This document shows, piece after piece, positions 51,301 through 61,841 of a DNA stretch of 64,000 bases; position 1 is the stretch's first letter, and each line of letters opens with the position of its first letter. The stretch is from contig NZ_CALART010000030.1 of the NCBI RefSeq assembly GCF_937888285.1, forward strand, positions 62,001 to 126,000. Direction: 5' to 3'. A model generated the notes under the pieces. The model was given only the letters and a program-made list of their open reading frames with translations. It did no database searches and was not told the origin of the DNA. The translations under genes and the position numbers were made by a program. Source of the stretch: an uncultured Aquimonas sp. Lineage in GTDB: Bacteria; Pseudomonadota; Gammaproteobacteria; Xanthomonadales; Xanthomonadaceae.

Positions 51301-52233
51301 TCAGACCAGCTTGATCTCGCGCAGCCGCTCCATCAGGTAGTCGTGCGAGCTGATCGGCTCGGGGTAGCGGTTCGGGTTTTCCGCCGAAATGCACTGCGGC
51401 AGGGTCTCAATCAGGAAGTCAGGATTCGGGTGCAGGAAGAAGGGCGTGGAGTAGCGCGGCTTGCGCGCGGCCTCGCCCGGCGGGTTGGTGACCCGGTGGG
51501 TGGTCGAGGGATACACATGGTTGGTCAGGCGCTGCAGCATGTCGCCGATGTTGACCACGATGGTGTCCTCGTCGGCGGTGAACGGCACCCACTCGCCCTT
51601 GCGCGACAGCACTTCCAGGCCGGCCGCGGATGCGCCGACCAGCAGGGTGATCAGGTTGATGTCCTCGTGCGCGCCGGCGCGCACGTTGGGAATGTCGTCG
51701 GCGGTGATCGGCGGGTAGTGGATCGGCCGCAGGATCGAATTGCCGAAGTTCGTCTTGTCGGCAAACCAGTCGGCCGGCAGGTCGATGTGCAGGGCCAGCG
51801 CCGACAGCACGCGCGAGCCCAGCTGGTCGAGCGTGGTGTAGAGACCGTAGGCCACCTCCTTGAAGTCGGCGACTTCGCTGGGCCAGAGGTTGGCCGGCAT
51901 CACGTCCGCGTACTTCGAGTCGCGCGGGATCTCGCGGCCGACGTGCCAGAACTCCTTCAGATCGAAGTGTTTGGCGCCTTTGGCGGTCTCGATGCCGAAC
52001 GGGGTGTAGCCGCGGGCGCCGCCGCTGCCGGGCACGTGGTACTGCTTCTTGACCTCGTCCGGCAGCGCGAAGAAGCGCTGGAACACGTCGTAGGCGCGGT
52101 CGATCTGCGCCTGCGGGATGCCGTGGCCGCGGATGCCGCAGAACCCCCACTCGCGATACGCCGCGCCAAGCTCGGCGACGAAGGCATCACGGTCGGTGTC
52201 GAAGCGACGGATATCTAGGGTGGGGATGGACAT
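51301..52233 (-). CDS. Isopenicillin-N-synthase-family 2OG-Fe(II) oxygenase
   Basis: A 310-residue oxygenase. The N-terminal DIOX_N region is REWGFCGIRGHGIP. Iron ligands are H189-X-D191 (AGAHEDINLITLL) and H246 (STTHRVTNP), and the 2-oxoglutarate-binding RXS is R260-Y-S262 (RYSTPFFLHP). Bacterial members of this plant-like family hydroxylate or oxidise small molecules; the substrate is not predictable. The ATG at 52233 is the first in frame. It is not clustered with biosynthetic genes. Confidence 0.88.
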   Translation of the reverse strand: MSIPTLDIRRFDTDRDAFVAELGAAYREWGFCGIRGHGIPQAQIDRAYDVFQRFFALPDEVKKQYHVPGSGGARGYTPFGIETAKGAKHFDLKEFWHVGREIPRDSKYADVMPANLWPSEVADFKEVAYGLYTTLDQLGSRVLSALALHIDLPADWFADKTNFGNSILRPIHYPPITADDIPNVRAGAHEDINLITLLVGASAAGLEVLSRKGEWVPFTADEDTIVVNIGDMLQRLTNHVYPSTTHRVTNPPGEAARKPRYSTPFFLHPNPDFLIETLPQCISAENPNRYPEPISSHDYLMERLREIKLV

Positions 52234-52291
52234 TTGGTTCGCCTTCGTTGTTGGCAGTGGCGGAGTTCAGGGTTCTGGGGTTTGGAGGCGA

Positions 52292-52455
52292 CGGGATTCG
52301 GGATTGGGGATTCGGGATTCGTAGAGCGCGGTCGTCAGCGCGCGGCAGACGTTAAGCGCTCGCTCCGTTGACGGCTGAATACGGGGCGAGTCCAAGAGGC
52401 TCGCCCCAGTCGCAAGGCTCTAAAACGAATCCCGAATCTCCAATCCCGAATCCCG
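52292..52455. repeat. MITE-like element with 30-bp terminal inverted repeats (family C)
   Basis: Arms 52292-52321 and 52426-52455 are exact complements except for one base and consist of GGGATTC-type iterations. The 104-bp interior contains a hairpin with an 8-bp stem (GGGGCGAG/CTCGCCCC, 52383-52407) and no ORF. A single arm-like copy occurs at 24619-24648. Confidence 0.8.
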
Positions 52456-52472
52456 CCGCCGTTGAAGCCGCG

Positions 52473-53806
52473 CTAAAGCGCGGCTTCAACAGCGGAACGC
52501 AAGCGCTGCTGCACATCCAGCAGCAGCGCCTCGTCGTCCGCTTCGACGGTAATGCGGATCAGCGGTTCGGTGCCGGAGGCGCGCAAGACCAGCCGGCCCC
52601 TGCCCTCCAGCCGGGCTTCGGCCGCCTTGGCCTCGGCCTGCACCCCTGCCGACTCCAGCGGCTTGGCGCCCGGGGTGATGCGCACGTTCACGGTCTTCTG
52701 CGGGACCCAGCTCAGGCCCTCCTGCAGGGCCTTCAGCGACGTGCCGCTGCGGCGCAGCGCCTGCAGCACCTGCAGTGCGCTCACGATGCCGTCGCCGGTA
52801 CTGGCCTTGTCCAGCACCAGCACATGGCCCGAGGCCTCGCCGCCGATCAGCCCGCCGTGGGCCTTCAGCTGCTCCAGCACGTAGCGGTCGCCGACCTTGG
52901 CGCGCACGAAGGGTATGCCGCGCTGCGCGAAGGCTCGCTCAAGGCCGTAGTTGCTCATCAGCGTGCCGACCACGGTGCCGGGGTTCTCGCCCTGGGCCAG
53001 GCGGTCGCAGGCGAGGATATAGAGCTGGGCATCGCCATCGACCAGCCCGCCCTCGGCATCGACGAACAGCACGCGGTCGCCGTCGCCGTCGAAGGCGATG
53101 CCGAGCGCGGCACCCGAGCCGCGCACCAGCGAACGCAGCGCATCCATGTGGGTGCTGCCGCAGTCCTGGTTGATGTTGAGCCCGTCGGGCGAGACGCCCA
53201 TCGAGATCACGTCGGCGCCGAGCTCGCGGAACAGCTCGGGCGCGATCTGGTAGTTGGCGCCGTGCGCGCAGTCGAGCACGATCTTCATGCCGCGCAGGCT
53301 GAAGCCACGGTCGACCGTCGACTTGCAGAAGCTGCTGTAGCGCTGGGCGGCATCGCGGATGCGCACGGCCTTGCCCAGCTGCTCGGACTCGACGGTGCTG
53401 AAGGCGCGCTCCAGCTCGGCTTCGATGGCGTGCTCGACGGCGTCGGTCAGCTTCTCGCCGTCGGCGGAGAAGAACTTGATACCGTTGTCGTAGTGCGGAT
53501 TGTGCGAGGCGCTGATGACGATGCCGGCGTCCGCACCCAGCTGGCGGGTCAGGAACGCCACGCCCGGTGTCGGCATCGGCCCCAACAGCATCACGTTGGC
53601 ACCGGCGGCGACAAGCCCGGCTTCCAGGGCCGACTCGAACATGTAGCCGCTGATGCGGGTGTCCTTGCCGATCACAACGCCGGCATGGCCCTCGCGGGCC
53701 AGCACGCGGCCCGCCGCCCAGCCGAGCTTCAGCACGAAATCGGCCGAGATCGGGCCTTCGCCGACGCGACCGCGGATGCCGTCGGTGCCGAACCAGCGCT
53801 TGCCGC

Positions 53807-53810
<4 letters not shown>
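52473..53810 (-). CDS. glmM: Phosphoglucosamine mutase
   Basis: Converts glucosamine-6-phosphate to glucosamine-1-phosphate for UDP-GlcNAc, peptidoglycan and LPS synthesis. The 445-residue length is exactly typical. The start is MSGKRWFGTDGIRG, the catalytic phosphoserine is S102 in VISASHNPHYDNG, and the magnesium loop is DGDGDR near residue 243. The C-terminal phosphate-binding loop is RASGTEPLIRI. The ATG overlaps the accD stop by 4 nt (ATGA), linking fatty acid and cell-wall precursor synthesis. The frame continues upstream, but that sequence is a shadow of accD. Confidence 0.96.
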
Positions 53811-54700
<890 letters not shown>

Positions 54701-54773
54701 GGGCGAGATACCCGCCTGCCTTTGGGAAAGGGGCAGGATTCTAACAGGCCACCCGGATGCCGCCCCAGCCGGC

Positions 54774-54795
54774 GCCCGCTGCGCACTCAGCGGGC
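54774..54795. terminator. Hairpin between tagF and accD
   Basis: GCCCGCT/AGCGGGC (7-bp stem, 8-nt loop) in the gap after tagF. It could end T6SS transcripts; no T-run. Confidence 0.35.
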
Positions 54796-54946
54796 CAGCG
54801 ATCGGGGAGCGTGGAGGCCAGCGGCAGTCGCGACGGTGTGCACCGGCGGCGGCCTCGGGTTCGCCGCAGCCACTGGCTCAGGCCCTCACCCGGCAGAGGC
54901 GCGGCTGGCCGGCGCTTCGACGTGCCGGCGTCTGCCTCGCACGGGC

Positions 54947-55522
54947 TCAGCGACCGTCGAACAGGCTCACAAACAGCTCGGGGTCGGCGGGCCCGCGGTG
55001 GCTGACAAAGCGGAACGGCGCCAGCGGGCCCGCAAGCGACCACCACAGCGAGAGGTTGGCGTCTTCGTGGAAACCGGCCAGCAAGCGCTCACCGTCAGGC
55101 GCGGCGACATGGCGCGCATTGGGCTGGATCAGGCGATCCAGCAGCGCATCCGGCGTCAGCAGCTCGTGCAGGGCGGCCGGCATGCACGCGGCCACGCCCG
55201 CAAGCTCGCGCACCACGGCGGCGCCGTCGACGGGCGCGCGCAGCGGGCGCCAGACCATCAGCGGAAAATAGCGGCCGACACGGTCGACGCTGGGCATCAG
55301 GGCGCCCGCGCAGGCCTGTTCGCAGAGGCGCCCGGCGGGCACCACGCACTGCCAGACCGGGCTGACCAGGTAGGGCTGCAGCCAGTGCTCGGAGGACGCC
55401 TGCAGGGCCAGCATGCCGCCCGCCAGCCAGGCATCGACCCGACGCACGCCGTCGCCATCCGGGCCCCGGCTGACGAAGTCACCGAGGGCCGGCAGCTTGC
55501 CGAACAGACTGGTCTCCAGCAT
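54947..55522 (-). CDS. tagF: Type VI secretion-associated protein TagF
   Basis: A 191-residue TagF/ImpM-family protein starting METSLFGKLPALGDFVSRG after a short lead. It has the conserved WLQPYLVSPVWQC, SVDRVGRYFPLMV and LSLWWSLAG blocks. TagF represses T6SS assembly after translation, through the Fha/TagH scaffold. The ATG at 55522 lies 1 nt after the tssM stop, so translation is coupled. It ends the T6SS cluster in the window. Confidence 0.87.
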   Translation of the reverse strand: MLETSLFGKLPALGDFVSRGPDGDGVRRVDAWLAGGMLALQASSEHWLQPYLVSPVWQCVVPAGRLCEQACAGALMPSVDRVGRYFPLMVWRPLRAPVDGAAVVRELAGVAACMPAALHELLTPDALLDRLIQPNARHVAAPDGERLLAGFHEDANLSLWWSLAGPLAPFRFVSHRGPADPELFVSLFDGR

Positions 55523-55523
55523 C

Positions 55524-58500
55524 TCAGGCACGCGAAGGACAGCGGAAGCGCACCAGCTCGCGCATCTGGAAGGGATTGCGCACGCTGTTGGCGATGATGT
55601 CGAGCTGGACCCGGCGTCCTTCGATGTCGAGCGTGGCGTTGAAGCGCTCTGGGCCCGAGCCCACCCGCAAGCCGGCGGCATCGAACATCCGGAACAGGGC
55701 CCAAGGCCCTGTCCAGGTCTGGGTGCGCTCACCGCTGGCGGCGCCGGCGGCGACCGCGCGGATGGTGCCCTGGCCCTGCCCCGGCCAGGTGACGCGGAAG
55801 GCGTTGTTGGGACCGTGGTCGTAGGTGAACTGCTGGCCGTCAAAGTCGAGGGTGAGCCGCTCGATGCTCGGGTCCATGGTCAAGACGCGCAGCTCGAAGG
55901 ACAGGTCCATGGTGCCGCCGCGCGGGAAGAACACCTCACGGATCGCCGCCGCATTCTGGAACGGCGCCATCGACACGGTGCTACCGCTGGCCTGGCGCAG
56001 CAGCCAGTTGGGGCCCGTGGTGTCGGTCTGCGCGGCAAGTCGGTTGCGGAACACACCGTCGAATCGGCCGCCCGGCGAGAACAGGGTCTGGAAGTCACCC
56101 AAGGTGACGTCCTTGATCGAGCTGCGGGTAAACGGGTAGCGATCGGCCAGGGCATTGCGGCAGAACTGCCCGACCTCGGCGTCGATCTCGGCCGCCAGCG
56201 ACTGCCGCACATTGCCTTCGGCGAACTGCTGGCTGCTGTCGGTGAGCCCTTCGACCATGCCGCGCACCATGTCGGGTAGATACGCCGCTTCGGCGCGAAC
56301 CTTGGCCAGCATTTCGGTCGGCGGCACTGCCTGCGTGCGCGCCTGGATGGCCTGCTCGACCGATCCGAGGCCGGAGTAAAGTTCATTGAACATGTTGAGG
56401 ATCTGCTCGACTGGCGCGCTGGCAGAGCCGTCGCCAACCAGCTGATGCAGGTAGGCGAAGTGGTCATCGACCAGAACCTGCTCGATGTTCTGCTCCATCC
56501 GGTTCGGCGAGAGCAGGTCGACCGGGCCTGCGATGCGCTCAACCGAGGAGCGCTCGGCGTTGAGCCGGCGCTCGGCGCGCGCCATGAAGGAGTTGCTGTC
56601 GGTGGTCTCCTCGGTCTTCGAGAGGCGGGTCTCGCGTGCCACCGCCTCCAGCAGGCGACGCAGCGGCGAGTCGGCGCGCGCAGCCAACACGCGCGCGAAC
56701 TCGCGGCTTTCCATGATGCTGCCGGGCTGCTTGATCCGCACGTCAGCGAGAAAGGCCGTCCACTTCTCGCGGTATTCGTTGAGGTAGAGCTCGCGCATCT
56801 GCCGCGGCAGCACGCCCTGCACCTGGTCGCGCAGCTGGCGCTCGGTGGTGTGTGCGGCCCGGCCCAGCACCCAGGCTTCCTCGTCCTGCATGCGCCCGAT
56901 CACCGAGCGCACTTGGGGCAGGAACACCTTGTGGTAGCCGTGATGGGTGAACAGGCCCGGCACGCCGGTGCGCAGGCCCTTGCCGCTGGCGCTTTCGAAC
57001 ACCAGCGCGGCGCGGTCGCCGCCGAGGTCCGCCAGCGTGAAGTCACGCATCGGCTCCTCCAGCAGCTCGCGCCGCAGGCGACTGTAGCCGCGCTGCGCCA
57101 GCGAGAAGCCGCCCAGGCGGTCGCGCACGCGCTCGACCAGCGGCTCGTCCATGACCCGCGTCGGCAGCACCTGGCCCTCGTGCAGCAGCCGCTGCAGATG
57201 ATGCAGCAGCAGCTCGCGTTCGCTGGCCGGCATCGAGGCCGGCAGGCTGGTCTCGAAATCCTCACGGACAAAGGCCTCGACCTCGCGCGCCACGTAGTGC
57301 TCGGGCTGGTGCAGCATCAGGTACACGCGCAGCGCTTCGTAGCTGAACTCGAGGTTGTCCTCAGGCGCGCTCTCCAGCACCACATGCACGCGGTCAACGA
57401 TCTGCGGCAGCAGCACCGCCTCCAGGCTGCGGCGGTAGGTCGATCGCGCCGCCGCATCCAGCTTGAAGCCCTGGAACAGCCCGAAGCGCAGCCGCAGCGG
57501 CGGCTCGGTGGCGGCGAAGTCGGGGCCGTCGGCCACGCCTTCGATCGCGCTCAGGATCGGCAGCATCACCTTGGTCGTGTAGTTGTTGCTGCGCCGCGCC
57601 TCGGCGAGGTGCTCGGCGATCACCTCGGTGCTCTCGTCGACGTAGCCGATATAGCCGAGGTTGCCGCGATAGCTGCCGAGCATGCCGATGCCGAACACCA
57701 CCGCCGCCGTCAGCGCCGCGAGATGCCCGGCGGCACCCAACCAGCGCTCACGCCGTTCGGCGCGTCGATTACGCCCGGCCAGATGCGCTTCGGGCAGCAC
57801 CACCTTGTGCAACAGGTCGTACAGGAAGAAGCTGCGGCCGCTCTGGGCCTGGCTGGGCAGGGCCACGCGCGCATCGAAGCCGAGGCTGCGCTGCAGGCTG
57901 CCGAGCAGGCGATCGAAGCTGCTGCCGTCCTGGGTGCCACTGGTGAAGTAAATGCCGCGCAGCATGGCCGCCGGCCCGAAGCGTTTGCCGGCGAAGACTT
58001 CGCCCAGCACCTCGCGCAGGGGCGCGAGCAGACCGGCGAAATGCTGGGGCAGCGCATAGGCGCGGGCTCGCCGCGCCGGGTCGAGTTCATGCAGCAGCAC
58101 CTCGGGCAGGCGCTCGAACAGGCGACGGTTCAGCGCTTCGAGTTCGCGCTGCAGCAGCACGTCGAGATCGTCACGTCCCGCCTCGGGTTGCGCCGGCAGC
58201 GGCAGGGTGGCGCCCCAGACCTGGGCGCGCTCCTCCTTGCTCAGGCGCTCGAAGAACTCGTTGAATCCGCCGAGCTGGTCGGCCTTGGTCACCAGCACGT
58301 AGATCGGAAAGGCGATGCCGAGGTTGCCGGTGAGCTCCAGCAGGCGTGCACGCAGGCGCTCGGCGTGGCGGCGCCGCTCGGTTTCGTCCGCCGACAGCAG
58401 ATCCTGCACGGACAGAGTGAGGATGGCGCCGTTCAGCGGCTGGCGCGGGCGGAACCGCTTCAGCAGACCGAGAAAGCCCTCCCACTCGGCGCGATCGGCC

Positions 58501-59120
58501 TCGGCATTGCTCTCCTGGGTGGTGTAGCGGCCGGCGGTGTCCAGCAGCACCGCTTCTTCAGCGAACCACCAGTCGCAGCTGCGGGTGCCGCCGACGCCGC
58601 GCACGCTTTCCTTGCCGAGCGTCTGCGCCAGCGGAAAGCGCAGTCCACTGTTGACCAGGGCCGTGGTCTTGCCCGAGCCGGGCGCGCCGATGAAGACGTA
58701 CCAGGGCATCTGGTAGACATAGCGGCGGCCGAGCCGCGACCAGAAGCCCTCGCCTTCCCTGCCGCTGAAGCGGGTGTCGCGCATCTGCACGAGCGCACGC
58801 TGGAAGTCCGCGCGCAGCGCGTCCAGCGCCGGCTTGTTCGGGTCTTCCGGGCCTTCGGGCTGGCCGCGCAGGCCGAGCACGGCGTCGACCAGGCGCGCAT
58901 TCATGCGCTTCGCGCGCCAGACCCGGGCAATGATCCGCAGCAGGACCAGGCCGAACAGCAGGCCGATGATCCACAGGCGCACGCGCACCGGCTCCAGCGG
59001 CCGCCACTCGGCGAAGGCGAACAGCGGCCCGGCGAACCAGATCAACAGCGCCAGCAGGACCAGGCCGAGCGCAATGAACACGCGGCGGTGGAACAGCAGG
59101 CCGAACAGACGCGCGAGCAT
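55524..59120 (-). CDS. tssM: Type VI secretion inner-membrane protein TssM (IcmF)
   Basis: A 1,198-residue protein of normal length. Membrane helices lie near residues 14-36 and 49-67 (VFIALGLVLLALLIWFAG, LWIIGLLFGLVLL) and a third is around 455-475. The cytoplasmic domain has an intact Walker A GAPGSGKT at residues 145-152. A large periplasmic region ends in the TssM C-terminal beta domain (GQGTIRAVAAG, WTGPWALFRMFDAAGLRV). TssM with TssL and TssJ forms the envelope-spanning complex. The ATG overlaps the tssL stop by 1 nt. Confidence 0.95.
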   Translation of the reverse strand: MLARLFGLLFHRRVFIALGLVLLALLIWFAGPLFAFAEWRPLEPVRVRLWIIGLLFGLVLLRIIARVWRAKRMNARLVDAVLGLRGQPEGPEDPNKPALDALRADFQRALVQMRDTRFSGREGEGFWSRLGRRYVYQMPWYVFIGAPGSGKTTALVNSGLRFPLAQTLGKESVRGVGGTRSCDWWFAEEAVLLDTAGRYTTQESNAEADRAEWEGFLGLLKRFRPRQPLNGAILTLSVQDLLSADETERRRHAERLRARLLELTGNLGIAFPIYVLVTKADQLGGFNEFFERLSKEERAQVWGATLPLPAQPEAGRDDLDVLLQRELEALNRRLFERLPEVLLHELDPARRARAYALPQHFAGLLAPLREVLGEVFAGKRFGPAAMLRGIYFTSGTQDGSSFDRLLGSLQRSLGFDARVALPSQAQSGRSFFLYDLLHKVVLPEAHLAGRNRRAERRERWLGAAGHLAALTAAVVFGIGMLGSYRGNLGYIGYVDESTEVIAEHLAEARRSNNYTTKVMLPILSAIEGVADGPDFAATEPPLRLRFGLFQGFKLDAAARSTYRRSLEAVLLPQIVDRVHVVLESAPEDNLEFSYEALRVYLMLHQPEHYVAREVEAFVREDFETSLPASMPASERELLLHHLQRLLHEGQVLPTRVMDEPLVERVRDRLGGFSLAQRGYSRLRRELLEEPMRDFTLADLGGDRAALVFESASGKGLRTGVPGLFTHHGYHKVFLPQVRSVIGRMQDEEAWVLGRAAHTTERQLRDQVQGVLPRQMRELYLNEYREKWTAFLADVRIKQPGSIMESREFARVLAARADSPLRRLLEAVARETRLSKTEETTDSNSFMARAERRLNAERSSVERIAGPVDLLSPNRMEQNIEQVLVDDHFAYLHQLVGDGSASAPVEQILNMFNELYSGLGSVEQAIQARTQAVPPTEMLAKVRAEAAYLPDMVRGMVEGLTDSSQQFAEGNVRQSLAAEIDAEVGQFCRNALADRYPFTRSSIKDVTLGDFQTLFSPGGRFDGVFRNRLAAQTDTTGPNWLLRQASGSTVSMAPFQNAAAIREVFFPRGGTMDLSFELRVLTMDPSIERLTLDFDGQQFTYDHGPNNAFRVTWPGQGQGTIRAVAAGAASGERTQTWTGPWALFRMFDAAGLRVGSGPERFNATLDIEGRRVQLDIIANSVRNPFQMRELVRFRCPSRA

Positions 59121-60418
59121 CAGCGCACCTCCCGCACGAGCTGGGCCGGCGTGGCGAACACCGTGATCTCGACGCGACGGTTCTGGGCGCGGCCTTCGGC
59201 GCTGGCATTGTCGGCGACCGGACGCGCTTCGCCGCGGCCCTCGTACTCGATCTGGAACTCGCCGCCCAGGGTTCGTCCGAGCACAAGGGCGACAGAGCGC
59301 GCGCGCTCCACCGAGAGTTCCCAGTTGGACGGGAAGCGCAGGCTGCGGATGGGAATGTTGTCGGTATGCCCCTCGACCAGTACGCGCGGACGCACCGGCA
59401 GCTCACCGATGGCTTCGGCCACGCGCAGGATGATGCGCTCGTACTGCGGCCGCGGCGCCGTGCTGCCCGATTCGAACAGCCCGCTGCCATGCAGGATCAC
59501 GGTGCTGGCTTCGGCCGACTCGCGCACGCTGACCAGGCCCTGGTTGATTTCTTCCTGCAGGAAGCGCGAGAACACCACCGGCGGCGGCGCCTCGCGCGGC
59601 ACCACCGGCGCGGCCGGCACTTCGAGTTGGGTGATGGCGACGAAGCGCGGGGTCGAGCGCTCGCCCAGCAGGATCGACAGCGCGATGTAAAGCGCCACCA
59701 GCAGGGCAAGCGCCAGCGTCGCGCTGGCCCAGACCGGGATCATCCGCCAGGCCCGCGGCCGCTCGGCCGGCACGCCCTCCCAGCGCGGCGACAGCGGCGC
59801 GGGCGCCTGCCCGCGCTGGCTGGTGATGATCTCCAGCAGGCGGCGGCGCAGGGTTTCCAGCTGCACCTGGCCGTTGGAAATGATGCGATAGCGGCCCTCG
59901 AAGCCGAGGCAGATGCAGTAGTACATGAGCTCCAGCAGATCGATGTGCTGCGACGGCGCCTGCGCCAGCTTGGCCAAGAGCTGGAAGAACTTCTCGCCGC
60001 CCCAGGTTTCGTTGTGGAAGGTGACGAGCAGGCTGTTGCGCGACCACGCGCCATTGCCGCCCCAGGGTGTCTGCGCCGCGGTCTCGTCGAGCACGGTGCA
60101 CAGGCAGTAGCGCGCGGCCAGCACGTGCTCGTTGCTGACGCCAAGCCCCTTGGCGGTCGCCTCGAAGCGGCGGACCTCGTCGACCAGATAGGCGCGCAGC
60201 CGATCAGGCTCGGCGTTGTGCACGAGGGTGCGGATCTGGAACACGAGGTTGAGCAGCGGATTGGCCGCCGCCAGCAGCGGCGTGCCGCCGGCGCGCACGT
60301 CGAAGCGCGCCGGCAGGTCCGGCGCCGTCAGGGGCTCGCCGGGCGCCGCGGCGCCTCCGGGGCTGGGCATCACGAAGGTGCGGTTGTTGGGCTGCTGCCC
60401 GATCACGGCGGCGGTCAT
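59120..60418 (-). CDS. tssL: Type VI secretion protein TssL (DotU) with OmpA domain
   Basis: A 432-residue evolved TssL. The N-terminal DotU domain (~50-235) has NPLLNLVFQIRTLVH, the CLCTVLDETAAQTPWG motif, LLVTFHNETWGGEKFF and YCICLGFEGRYR. A membrane helix at ~248-268 (ASATLALALLVALYIALSI) precedes a periplasmic OmpA/MotB-like domain (~300-432) with VEGHTDNIPIRSLRFPSNWE and NRRVEITVF. That domain should anchor the complex to peptidoglycan directly, so a separate TagL is not needed. It follows tssK and precedes tssM. Confidence 0.95.
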   Translation of the reverse strand: MTAAVIGQQPNNRTFVMPSPGGAAAPGEPLTAPDLPARFDVRAGGTPLLAAANPLLNLVFQIRTLVHNAEPDRLRAYLVDEVRRFEATAKGLGVSNEHVLAARYCLCTVLDETAAQTPWGGNGAWSRNSLLVTFHNETWGGEKFFQLLAKLAQAPSQHIDLLELMYYCICLGFEGRYRIISNGQVQLETLRRRLLEIITSQRGQAPAPLSPRWEGVPAERPRAWRMIPVWASATLALALLVALYIALSILLGERSTPRFVAITQLEVPAAPVVPREAPPPVVFSRFLQEEINQGLVSVRESAEASTVILHGSGLFESGSTAPRPQYERIILRVAEAIGELPVRPRVLVEGHTDNIPIRSLRFPSNWELSVERARSVALVLGRTLGGEFQIEYEGRGEARPVADNASAEGRAQNRRVEITVFATPAQLVREVR

Positions 60419-60500
60419 GGGTACGCGCGTCCTCCGGCGCGCTCCGATCGATGCCGGCGCGCCGCGGTTTCAGGAAGTGGAGTGGTGACGGGCGAGGCAC

Positions 60501-61841
60501 TCATGTGCGGCGGATCGCCCAGCACTGCAGTTCGAGATCGGGGAATTCACCCGCCACGTGCAGGGCCAGCGAACCGTTGCCCTGCAGCTGCTTCCACAGG
60601 TCGACGCTGGTGTCCATCTCGAAGTAGTGGAAGCCCGCGTGATACGGAATCTGCCGCGGCGCCACCGGCAGCAGGCGCAGGCCGACGCCCGGCAGCTGCA
60701 GGTTGACGAGGTCGCGGATGCGCTCGGCCGGGCCGATCTTGACCTGGGTCGGGAAATGCGCGCGCAGCACCTCGGGCGGCGCCGCGGCGTGCACCGCCAG
60801 CACGAACTGGGCGGACTTCAGCAGCTCGCGATCGTTGACCTGACCGATCCGCACCCCATAGTTGCGCAGCTGCAGATCGATCTGGATGGCGTTCTGCTCC
60901 AGCACCGAGGACAGCGCCCGGCGCAGATGGACCAGTAGCGGGAACAGCGACTCGCGCAGCGCGTCATGCCGATATGGCGGCCAGTCCGCCGGCGGTCGCC
61001 GCCCGGCCTCGACAAAGGTGCAGAGCTCGCCGGCCAGCGCGACCAGCTCGGAGTACAGGCGCTCGGGCGGCAGGCCCGGGCTGCTTTCCAGATGGCGGAA
61101 ACTGGACTCCGCCCGATTCAGCAGCTGCAGCAGCAGGAACTCGCCGACCTCCGAGATGCCGCCGCGGCCCGGCTGCTGCAGGCGCCCGGCCAGCGCGTCG
61201 GCGCGCTGCTCGACCAGGCCTTCGACCTCGCGCAGGAAGCCCATCACCTGGCTGTGCGCGTCGATCCGCAGCACCGGCGGGATGTAGTCGCGATCGAGCA
61301 CCAGCAAGCGATCGCTGCGGCACTCCACCACGCGCGCCACACCGAGACCGAGCCAGCCCTCGTCCAGCCCACGCCCGTCGACCAGCCGCAGGCGCGGCTC
61401 GGCCAGCTGGACCTCGGCGGGCTCGCCGGCGAAGCTGTTCTCATCGCGCAGCAGCGCATCGCGCACCCGGAAGCGCGCCAGCGAGGCCGGGTTCTCGTCG
61501 AACAGCACGGTCTCCGCGCCCTCGCGCGACAGCGGCAGGGCGAGATGGATCAGCTGGCCGACCGCGCCCTCCTCGAAGCTGATCGCAGGCGGCAGCTCGG
61601 CGTGCTGGGGCAGCGAGAACGGCGTGCCATCGGGCAGCACGCCCTCGGCCGCACGCAGCGCGAGCTTGCCGACGGCGAGCGCCGCCTCGTCGATCTCAAG
61701 CCGCCTGAAGCCCCAGTAGTGCGGCTCGCCCGAGAGCGCACGCTGGTGCGCGAAGAACTCCTGGTAGCGCGTGTGCTGCTGGAAGTGCTGCGGCCGAAGG
61801 AACATGCCCTCGGCCCAGGCGACCCGCTGGCGGTCCGACAT
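60501..61841 (-). CDS. tssK: Type VI secretion baseplate adaptor TssK
   Basis: A 446-residue TssK. The conserved N-terminus is RVAWAEGMFLRPQHFQQHTRYQE, and blocks VALAGELCTFVE and HAGFHYFEMD follow. It connects the baseplate to the membrane complex. The ATG overlaps the tssJ stop by 1 nt (TGATG), and tssL starts 82 bp after its stop. Confidence 0.94.
   Translation of the reverse strand: MSDRQRVAWAEGMFLRPQHFQQHTRYQEFFAHQRALSGEPHYWGFRRLEIDEAALAVGKLALRAAEGVLPDGTPFSLPQHAELPPAISFEEGAVGQLIHLALPLSREGAETVLFDENPASLARFRVRDALLRDENSFAGEPAEVQLAEPRLRLVDGRGLDEGWLGLGVARVVECRSDRLLVLDRDYIPPVLRIDAHSQVMGFLREVEGLVEQRADALAGRLQQPGRGGISEVGEFLLLQLLNRAESSFRHLESSPGLPPERLYSELVALAGELCTFVEAGRRPPADWPPYRHDALRESLFPLLVHLRRALSSVLEQNAIQIDLQLRNYGVRIGQVNDRELLKSAQFVLAVHAAAPPEVLRAHFPTQVKIGPAERIRDLVNLQLPGVGLRLLPVAPRQIPYHAGFHYFEMDTSVDLWKQLQGNGSLALHVAGEFPDLELQCWAIRRT

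Noticed and set aside
56445..59690. 1,081-codon open frame on the plus strand
   Set aside because: Antisense to tssM/tssL; the composition (Gln/His/Arg/Leu-rich) is typical of a mirror frame of a GC-rich gene.
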